The notes below the pieces were generated by a model that was not told where the DNA came from, did no database searches, and was given only the letters and a program-made list of their open reading frames with translations. From Bifidobacteriaceae bacterium (GTDB lineage: Bacteria; Actinomycetota; Actinomycetes; Actinomycetales; WQXJ01), in the NCBI GenBank assembly GCA_031278075.1, contig JAITLE010000039.1:1-40096 (forward strand): a stretch of 40,096 nt of DNA, in the 5' to 3' direction. Shown piece after piece: positions 33,501 through 40,096 of the stretch (position 1 is the stretch's first letter; every line of letters begins with the position of its first letter). Both the position numbers and the translations under genes were made by a program.

Positions 33501-35254
33501 TGGCGAAAGCGCTCGCCGAACACGCGTCGAAATCCCCGACGGCGTGGGCGCGCGCGCGACGAGCCGTCACAGCGATCATGGGAGAGCCCGGCAAAGCCGC
33601 GTCGGACAGCATCTGGGCCAGACTGGCGGGCAAGCGCGGCCTGCTGCGCCGTCACCTGTTGGGGCAGGCGGTGAGCCGCTCCGGACGGTCGGTCATCGTG
33701 CCGAACCCAGACATCAGTCCGGACCAAGTCGGCCTGCCGCACTCGCTGGCGCAGACCCTGGGAATCGGCGGTCTCGAACTTGACGACGATGTGGTGATCG
33801 TCAACCGCCAGCCATCACTGCACCCGTACAACATGGTCGCGCTACGCGCGATCCTCGTCGACGGCGACGCGATCCACTTGCATCCGCTGCCGCTCGGCGG
33901 CCTGGCGGGAGACTTCGACGGCGACACTGTCGCGGTGCACCGGCCGGCCAGCGCGGCAGCGCGCCGGGAAGCCTGGGCGAAGCTCTCGCCCGCCGCCCGC
34001 CTGCGTTCCTCGGCGAACGGCGCCGTCCTGGCGAAGATGGACCTCGACATAGCCCTCGGCCTCCACCTGGCCACACGCGACGGCCGCGCGCCTTTGCCGA
34101 ACTGGCCGGACGGGATCGGACGGCGTCCCCTGAACGCGCAGAACCTGGCGACAGCTGTGAGCGAACTGGTTTCCGGGGCCGAGGACGAAGCCGCCGCGCT
34201 GCGGGCCCTCGCCGCGCTGGAGCGAGCAGGCCTGCAAGCGGCCGTCGGTTGGAGCGTCGGCGCGGTGGAGCTGCTCGCCACCCGGCGCGAACTGTCCGCC
34301 ACGGGCCAACCGGGGTGGTTGGCCGCCGCGATCGGCGATCCGCGGGCGGCGGCGGCGCTTGGTCCGTTGGCGGACGCCGCGGCCGCTGGCGTCGCCGGTG
34401 GCGAGAAGGCCCTCACCCAGCTGCTCTGGTCCCGCGGCGAGTTGGAAGGGCATGTCACGGGCTGTTATCTGACCGGCTTGACCAGCGACGACTACTTCGC
34501 GGCCGCGCGGCTCGCCCTGGCTGAGTTGGCCCACAAGAAACTGACCACACCCCACGCCGGGGCGCTCACCAAGACGCTCGTGGAGATCGCGGACGCGGTG
34601 ATCATCGCGGAGGAGCGTTGCGGCACGCCCGATTCCGTCCGGTCGCCCCTGACCTGCGGCGCCACGGACGGCCTCTGCCAGGCCTGCTACGGCGCGGACC
34701 CGGCGACCTGCGCGCCGCCCGCTCTTGGGCGCCGCGTGGGGGTGCTCGCCGCCACGCTGATCGGCGAGCGCTCCACACAAGCGGCGATGCGAACCTTTCA
34801 CCACGGCGGCGGGGCCGGCACGGCGGTCGGCAACGTCCTCACCGAGCTGCGCGCGGTGTTCGGGCAGGGCCGCTCCACGGCCGCGTTCAGCGCTGACGGG
34901 TCACCGCTGAGCCTTATGGAATTCCTCAAGGCGCAACCGAATTTGGACGATGCCGTGCAGGTCGCCTCAGCGCTCGAACCAGCAGTCCTGCACGCCGTGA
35001 ACCAGCTGGGGAGCGTCGACCGGGTCCATGTGCAGGTGGTGTTGCGTCAGCTAGTCGACACCTTCCGCCAGCTCGACAGTTTGCGCGAAGGCGCGCCACG
35101 CGGGCAGACGAGCCTCGCGGCGTGCGCCCAGCGGGTGGGACGGTCGCGGTTCGAGGTGGCGACCGCCCGAGGGAACCTGAGCTGGCTGTTCCCAGGGGAC
35201 GCAGAGCGCGTCGGCGGTTTCAGAACCAGGCTCGCGGTCGGGGACCCGCGATGA
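30596..35254 (+). CDS. Single-chain beta-beta' (RpoB-RpoC fused, minimal) DNA-dependent RNA polymerase
   Basis: Beta-like: [112 protein letters not shown]; beta'-like: [112 protein letters not shown]. Confidence 0.95.
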   Translation: [1552 protein letters not shown]

Positions 35255-36150
35255 GCGCGCTCCGGCTCAGGCCGGCGGCCGCCACCAACGTCAAACGCTC
35301 GACCACAGCCACGCCCCACACCAAGGCCTACACCTCCGTCATGCGTCACGCCAGCGCGGGCGCGGAGCGCCACATCACGGCGGGTGTCGAGGATCCATGG
35401 CCCGACTCTCCGGGTTCTGAGTTCGACGACGCGCCATCACCGGACGACCTGCCGGATTGGGACTTCGACGACGAAGACGATCTGGTGGACCCGGATGACG
35501 CGGCCCCGCCCCTTGATCCCACGTGGCTGCCCCACGTGCGGCTGTCGATCTTCACGCGAGGCGGCGGCCTCGCGTGCCGAGTGCACCTCACCCACGCCGC
35601 GGACAAGGAGACCGCTCAGTGGTTGACCGCGATCGCGCGCGCGTGGGCGGAGCTGGGGAACCAGCTGATCACGAATCAGGGCCCAGCCCTGCGCGCGAGT
35701 TCCCCCCTTGACGCTCTGCGCGCCCTCAAACCAATGTCGCAGCAAAGCCTCGAACGCTCGGCCGGGCAGGGCAGCCGCGACCGCCGGGTCCTCATCAGCG
35801 CCCCGTTCGGCCTGGCGCCGCTGTGGTTCTTCTCCAAGGCCATGGCGCCCCGAGGAGTCACCTTCGCCGAGTTGGAGCGGCTGGCAGGCTTCGTGCTGAG
35901 GGAACGCCCCGAGCGCCTCACCGAAGCCATGGTGTCGGACGTTCTGCGCCGTCCTTCGATCAAGCCGGACTCGATCCGCCGTAATCACGCCGCCACCCTG
36001 CTGGCACTGGCACACAAAGCGGACGTGTGGCGACGGCATCGGGCGCTGTGGCCCCTTGACACGCCGGACGAACTGTTGAACGATCTGGGCGTGCGCGGTG
36101 GGCGTTCCGCGGCGCTCGCCACGCTCGCGCTGGTGGGCGCTTTCGACTGA
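35251..36150 (+). CDS. Uncharacterised 299-aa protein with acidic N-terminal region, coupled to RNAP gene
   Basis: ATGA overlap with RNAP stop; PDDLPDWDFDDEDDLVDPDDAAP acidic stretch; no family recognised. Confidence 0.75.
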   Translation: MSALRLRPAAATNVKRSTTATPHTKAYTSVMRHASAGAERHITAGVEDPWPDSPGSEFDDAPSPDDLPDWDFDDEDDLVDPDDAAPPLDPTWLPHVRLSIFTRGGGLACRVHLTHAADKETAQWLTAIARAWAELGNQLITNQGPALRASSPLDALRALKPMSQQSLERSAGQGSRDRRVLISAPFGLAPLWFFSKAMAPRGVTFAELERLAGFVLRERPERLTEAMVSDVLRRPSIKPDSIRRNHAATLLALAHKADVWRRHRALWPLDTPDELLNDLGVRGGRSAALATLALVGAFD

Positions 36151-36163
36151 GAGGAGACCGCGC

Positions 36164-37783
36164 ATGAATCGCTGCCTGATCGTGGGCGCTGTGCCGCAAG
36201 CTGTGGTCAGCTTGGTGGAGCAGCACGGCTACACGGTGAGCCGGGCCAAGCCTGACGACGATGTGCGGACCGACGGCACTCACATGATTGTCCACGTGCC
36301 TAAGGACGCCGCAGGATCCCTAAGCCGGCTGCGGGCATGGCTCGACGAGGCTGAGGAAGCAGGTCTGCGCGTCGGCCTGACCAGCGCGGCGGGGATGTCG
36401 AGCGACGTCTCGCGCCTGCTGTTCCATCTCAGCCCGCATGTGCAGCAGCTGCTCAACGAACAGACAGAAGCGGTCGCCGACGCTGTCGAGAAACTGCTCG
36501 CCAAGGACGCCTATGACGAACACGAGAAGGACGATGACGTGAAGCTGGGTCGGGGTTTCAACTGGACCGACGACCCCGGCGAGTATCGTGCGCAACGCCA
36601 GCTCTCGTTGCGGAGCGAGACGATGGGCACGTTCCTGAAGCAGCTGCGCGACGCCGTCGCGGCGATGCAGGCGCCGTTCCCTGAGGCGGCGCGGAGGTCG
36701 GGCCGCACTCCCCCGTGGGATCCCAGCGGCGCGTTGACGAAGCGCGACAGCCTGCCCACGTCCTCGCCATCCCTGCGCGACGTCTACCGGCTGCACGAGT
36801 CAAAGGCCGCCCGTGGCCTGCTGCGTCCCGGCGGTGCGCGCGATGGCCGACCGGACACTTGGAAGGTCCCGAAACTGCTGGTCAGTGGGGAGTCCGGCGC
36901 GGGCAAGACCCTGGTCGCGGAACTCGTCACCGACGCGATCGCGTACGAACTGAACCAGGCGGCGGAGACTTTCCCGTACCGGATCATCAACTGCCCGGCC
37001 CTGACGGCGGCCAATCTGAACCACGAGCTGTTCGGCGCAGCCGGAGGCATGTTCAGCGACGTGGTAGACCCGGTGGTCGGGTCGCTGGCCCAGGCGGCTT
37101 ACGGCGTCGCCTTCCTTGACGAGATCGGCGACCTGGAACAACCCGCCCAGCGCGGCCTGTTGGTCTATTTCGAGGACGGAATGATCCGTCCCTCTGGGAT
37201 CGAGCCGTTCCCGGGGTTCGTCCGGATCATCGCCGCCACCAACCGGGACATTCCGCTGATGATCAATCGCCAGCAGTTCCGCAACGACCTGTACGCTCGT
37301 TTTGAGCTCCGGATCGAGATCCCGCCCTTGCGGGCCCGGGAGCCCACCGAATTGGAACATTTGATCCACTTCGTGGCCATCAACCCTGCATGTAACTCCG
37401 GCCGTGCTGTGTCTCACATCAGCCGGAACGCCCTCACCAACTTGTCGAAAAGGGAGTACCGGAACGGGAACTTCCGCGAGTTGGAGACTGTTGTCCACAC
37501 GGCGATCGCGAACGCCCGGGAACGTGGCTCCAAGTGCATCCGCACCAGGGACCTGATCGATCCGGAGGAGCCTCGAGCCGTTCTCGACAGCGAGTCAAAT
37601 GTGATCGAGATCTCGACGCCGCTGGCCGGGCCGACGGTCGATGTGGTCGGCGCCAAGGACATTCAGCGTGCCGCCGCCTATGCTCGAGCGCCGGTGCTGC
37701 GCCATGAGGGCACGGGCGTCGAGTACGTCATCACGCCGAACGCGGTGTACCGCCACAAGGGCGGCAATGGCGCCAAACCGTGA
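36164..37783 (+). CDS. bEBP/sigma54-activator-like AAA+ ATPase lacking a GAFTGA loop
   Basis: KLLVSGESGAGKTLVAELVTDAI...INCPALTAANLNHELFGAAGGMFSDVVDPVVGSLAQAAYGVAFLDEIGDLEQPAQRGLLVYFEDGMIRPSG...RIIAATNRDI...RNDLYARFELRIEIPPLRAREPTELEHLI...GNFRELETVVHTAI. Confidence 0.85.
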   Translation: MNRCLIVGAVPQAVVSLVEQHGYTVSRAKPDDDVRTDGTHMIVHVPKDAAGSLSRLRAWLDEAEEAGLRVGLTSAAGMSSDVSRLLFHLSPHVQQLLNEQTEAVADAVEKLLAKDAYDEHEKDDDVKLGRGFNWTDDPGEYRAQRQLSLRSETMGTFLKQLRDAVAAMQAPFPEAARRSGRTPPWDPSGALTKRDSLPTSSPSLRDVYRLHESKAARGLLRPGGARDGRPDTWKVPKLLVSGESGAGKTLVAELVTDAIAYELNQAAETFPYRIINCPALTAANLNHELFGAAGGMFSDVVDPVVGSLAQAAYGVAFLDEIGDLEQPAQRGLLVYFEDGMIRPSGIEPFPGFVRIIAATNRDIPLMINRQQFRNDLYARFELRIEIPPLRAREPTELEHLIHFVAINPACNSGRAVSHISRNALTNLSKREYRNGNFRELETVVHTAIANARERGSKCIRTRDLIDPEEPRAVLDSESNVIEISTPLAGPTVDVVGAKDIQRAAAYARAPVLRHEGTGVEYVITPNAVYRHKGGNGAKP

Positions 37784-37921
37784 GCGAACGGGTCGGCCGC
37801 GCGGCTTGCGCTTAGCCGCGGTCTCCGACTTGAGCAGCCTCCACCGGGGCGGGTTCTTGGGCTAGCCGCTCTCGCCGCTGCGGGCACGCCGCACGGGCCG
37901 CCGAGCGGCCACGCCACGCCC

Positions 37922-37940
37922 CGGATGAACTTTGCGCGCG
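37922..37940 (+). promoter_or_regulatory. Motif copy D: CGGATGAACTTTGCGCGCG, upstream of lipoprotein gene
   Basis: 16/18 match to copy C; oriented toward gene at 38031. Confidence 0.5.
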
Positions 37941-38030
37941 AGTTTGACACGCTCTGGGCCACCCCGACTCCTCAGTCCTGACAGGTCTTTGGCGTGCCCT
38001 TGTGCCCATCCATGCCCGTTAGGAGCAATC

Positions 38031-38915
38031 ATGAAACATCATGTCCGGGTCGCCGCCGCGGCGGCGACCGCCATCATTGCGACCACGTCCGTCACCGGCT
38101 GCGGCGCCATCGACGCAGCGCTCTCAGAAGGATCTCGCGCGGCCGCCGCCGTCTACTCCAAGGATCTCTATCTGGAGCACGCCGACCCCGTCCACGTCGG
38201 ATTCAGTCCCGACCCGAGCGGCTCGTTGTCGCTCACGAAGGGCGACATGCTTTTCGCGGAGTGGATCCAGCAAGAGTTGGCTGACGCGATCGCCAACCGG
38301 CTCCCGCCCGCGCCGCCGGACTACGCCGCCGGCGCCGCAGGCATCCCCGAGATTCACCTGCTTTATCTGCCGGTCGGTGACGCGTCCGGCGAGTGGCGCG
38401 GCGACAAGTCCTCCGTCTCGGTGGTCCTCCCAGGCGTGCCTCGCCTCTTGCCCGAACCACAGCCCGCCACCGAGGACGACGTCCCCGGGCCGAACGGGAA
38501 AGGCGCGGCTTGGCTCGAGGCCAAAGCCGCCTATCTCGCAGCTCACGACGCGGCGGCTCAGGGCGCGGCGACCGCGGCGCAGACCATCGCGAAGTTCCCT
38601 CTCGAGGGCCAAGGATCCGACATCTTCGGGTCCATCATGCGGCTAGCGGAACGCCTCCCCGCCGGGGCGACAATCCTGTGTCTCGGCGACCTGCAAGACA
38701 CCGAGGATTCCGCCGCCACCCGCGATCTCGCCGGCTATGAGGTGATCGCCGTTCAAGCTTGCGTCGGCGACTCCACGGAAGAATGCGCTGACGCGGCGAC
38801 GAATTTCACGGATTTCGTCGAGTCTGCGGGTGGGACGGCTCCGCTGATATCCGGACACGAGGCCGCGCGCCAAATCATTGACAGCATCATTGGCCCGACA
38901 GTTGAAGGAGCGTGA
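38031..38915 (+). CDS. Predicted lipoprotein, unknown function
   Basis: MKHHVRVAAAAATAIIATTSVTGCGAID signal peptide and lipobox; AGGAG SD. Confidence 0.75.
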   Translation: MKHHVRVAAAAATAIIATTSVTGCGAIDAALSEGSRAAAAVYSKDLYLEHADPVHVGFSPDPSGSLSLTKGDMLFAEWIQQELADAIANRLPPAPPDYAAGAAGIPEIHLLYLPVGDASGEWRGDKSSVSVVLPGVPRLLPEPQPATEDDVPGPNGKGAAWLEAKAAYLAAHDAAAQGAATAAQTIAKFPLEGQGSDIFGSIMRLAERLPAGATILCLGDLQDTEDSAATRDLAGYEVIAVQACVGDSTEECADAATNFTDFVESAGGTAPLISGHEAARQIIDSIIGPTVEGA

Positions 38916-38918
38916 ACC

Positions 38919-39197
38919 ATGTTCGATCAGCTCGCCCTGTCGCCGGTTCTCGCGATCGCTCTCGCCGCGGGCGGGACCGCGCTATTGATCGGGGGCCTGG
39001 CGACCGCCGCGCGCGCGGCGGCGAGGTCCTATCGGGCCCGCGCCGCGGCGGCGCGTCAGGAACGCATCGCCCGGTGGCAGGCCGATCCGCGCGGTACGGC
39101 CAGGGCCATCCTCACGCTGGCCCAGCGGCGGCGTGGTCAGTTGGTCGCCCAACGCGACGCTATTCAACCCACACAGAACGGAGCGAATAATGGGTGA
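38919..39197 (+). CDS. Small single-pass membrane protein
   Basis: 92 aa, N-terminal hydrophobic helix SPVLAIALAAGGTALLIGGLATAARAA followed by basic region; overlaps next gene by 8 nt. Confidence 0.65.
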   Translation: MFDQLALSPVLAIALAAGGTALLIGGLATAARAAARSYRARAAAARQERIARWQADPRGTARAILTLAQRRRGQLVAQRDAIQPTQNGANNG

Positions 39198-40096
39198 AGG
39201 AAAACTGGCGCGCGTTCGCGCTATGGCGAGGCGATACGCCGGGGATTTACCACGGCGCGCGGTCCCGGCACAGGTCGTCCTCCTCTGCCTGATTCCGCTG
39301 ACAGTGGTGTTCGTCACGGCCCAGATCGTCTCCGATATCGCGTCTTTCGCCGCGCAGGGCAGAGCTCCCGATGTGGCCAAGTTCCTGGGAATCACGTTGG
39401 CGCTGGGCCTTTTCCTCGTGCCTTTAGCCATTCATTTGGTTGTGCGCGGCACACAAAGTTCGCTGGCGAAAACCATTTGGTTCGCGGTGCTTGCGGCCAC
39501 CGTGACCGGCCTCGTCTGTGTCGCGATGGAGGTGGCGGGCACACGCGGCGAGGCGCAATTCGCGGCTGATATCAAGGCGGCGGCCGACAATGTCGCCTAC
39601 CACCGGGACCGCGGCGAGACGGCACAAGCCGAGGCGGCTGAGACCAGCCTTAACCAATTGCAATCTCAGATGGAGACTGTTATTGGACAAGACCGGGCGG
39701 CGGCCGCGGTGTTTGGCGCGACCGAGGCGGTGCTGGGGTGGTTCGATCTTGAGAGCTTGATGGTGCTCGGACTTGTCGCGCTCCGTCTATACGGCGTTGC
39801 TCTGGAGTCCCGATCAGTGCGCCTGAACGCGAAGATCGCGAAGATCGACGCGGGCGCGCAACGAAGGATCGTCGAAGGCGCCACCGAAGCCGGAGTGCTC
39901 GACCAGCTTCAGGCAGACTTCCAGCCGAACAACGCCCGGGCGCCCGGAGTTGACGCCGGGGGCGGCCCCGGCGACCAGCCCGATCCCGGCGACCAGCCCG
40001 GTCCCGGCGGCGCCCAGGGCGGTCCCGGCAACCCGCCCGATCCCGGCAACCAACCCGGTCCCGGCAACCAGCCCGGTCCCGGCAACCAACCCGGTC
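39190..40096 (+). CDS. Multi-TM membrane protein with G/P/N/Q-rich repeat tail, truncated at window end
   Basis: MGEGKLARVRAMARRYAGDLPRRAVPAQVVLLCLIPLTVVFVTAQIV... open to window end; tail GDQPDPGDQPGPGG..GNQPGPGNQPG. Confidence 0.7.
   Translation, partial: MGEGKLARVRAMARRYAGDLPRRAVPAQVVLLCLIPLTVVFVTAQIVSDIASFAAQGRAPDVAKFLGITLALGLFLVPLAIHLVVRGTQSSLAKTIWFAVLAATVTGLVCVAMEVAGTRGEAQFAADIKAAADNVAYHRDRGETAQAEAAETSLNQLQSQMETVIGQDRAAAAVFGATEAVLGWFDLESLMVLGLVALRLYGVALESRSVRLNAKIAKIDAGAQRRIVEGATEAGVLDQLQADFQPNNARAPGVDAGGGPGDQPDPGDQPGPGGAQGGPGNPPDPGNQPGPGNQPGPGNQPG
39964..40096 (+). repeat. About 18-bp tandem repeats (CCCGGCAACCAGCCCGGT-like) encoding PGNQPG
   Basis: Direct reading, continues past window edge. 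Confidence 0.85.

Noticed and set aside
30596-35254. Housekeeping rpoB-rpoC that happened to fuse
   Set aside because: Far too short, lacks recognisable beta' N-terminal zinc domain and normal flap, and sits among accessory genes rather than ribosomal genes; still needs genome-wide confirmation
1-40096. tRNA genes, integrase, transposase or att-site boundaries
   Set aside because: None could be recognised by eye; absence is not established without tRNAscan/ISfinder-type searches

Overview
High-GC, actinobacteria-like accessory/defence-type region with three blocks. (1) 0-5.4 kb: a dapC-like aminotransferase fragment and an fdxA ferredoxin, then a bacterial RNA-repair pair, Hen1 and Pnkp. (2) 5.6-22.6 kb: a dense, translationally coupled conflict-type island. 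It holds a TIR protein, an ATP-grasp, an unknown 777-aa-ORF protein, an nSTAND-like P-loop protein with pentapeptide-like repeats, two radical SAM enzymes, an aspartate/ornithine-carbamoyltransferase-like protein, a nitroreductase, a TPR-like protein, an HD-domain protein and a caspase-fold protein that seems to lack its catalytic dyad. (3) 22.6-40.1 kb: the most striking block. A minus-strand operon encodes a ClpB-like AAA+, a JAB-E1(ThiF) fusion, three paralogous E2-like proteins, an unlisted 44-aa zinc-ribbon ORF, a DUF5663-like protein and a HerA/TraG-like ATPase. It diverges from a plus-strand operon encoding a single-chain, minimal beta-beta' multisubunit-type RNA polymerase (about 1552 aa; catalytic DFDGD and trigger-loop MRTFH retained), an unknown acidic protein, and a bEBP/sigma54-activator-like AAA+ lacking GAFTGA, followed by a lipoprotein and membrane proteins. 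Four near-identical 17-18 bp motifs (CGGATGMNYYTTGCGYG-like) occur only in intergenic regions of block 3 and are candidate dedicated promoters or operators. All calls come from reading translated motifs by eye; no searches were run.
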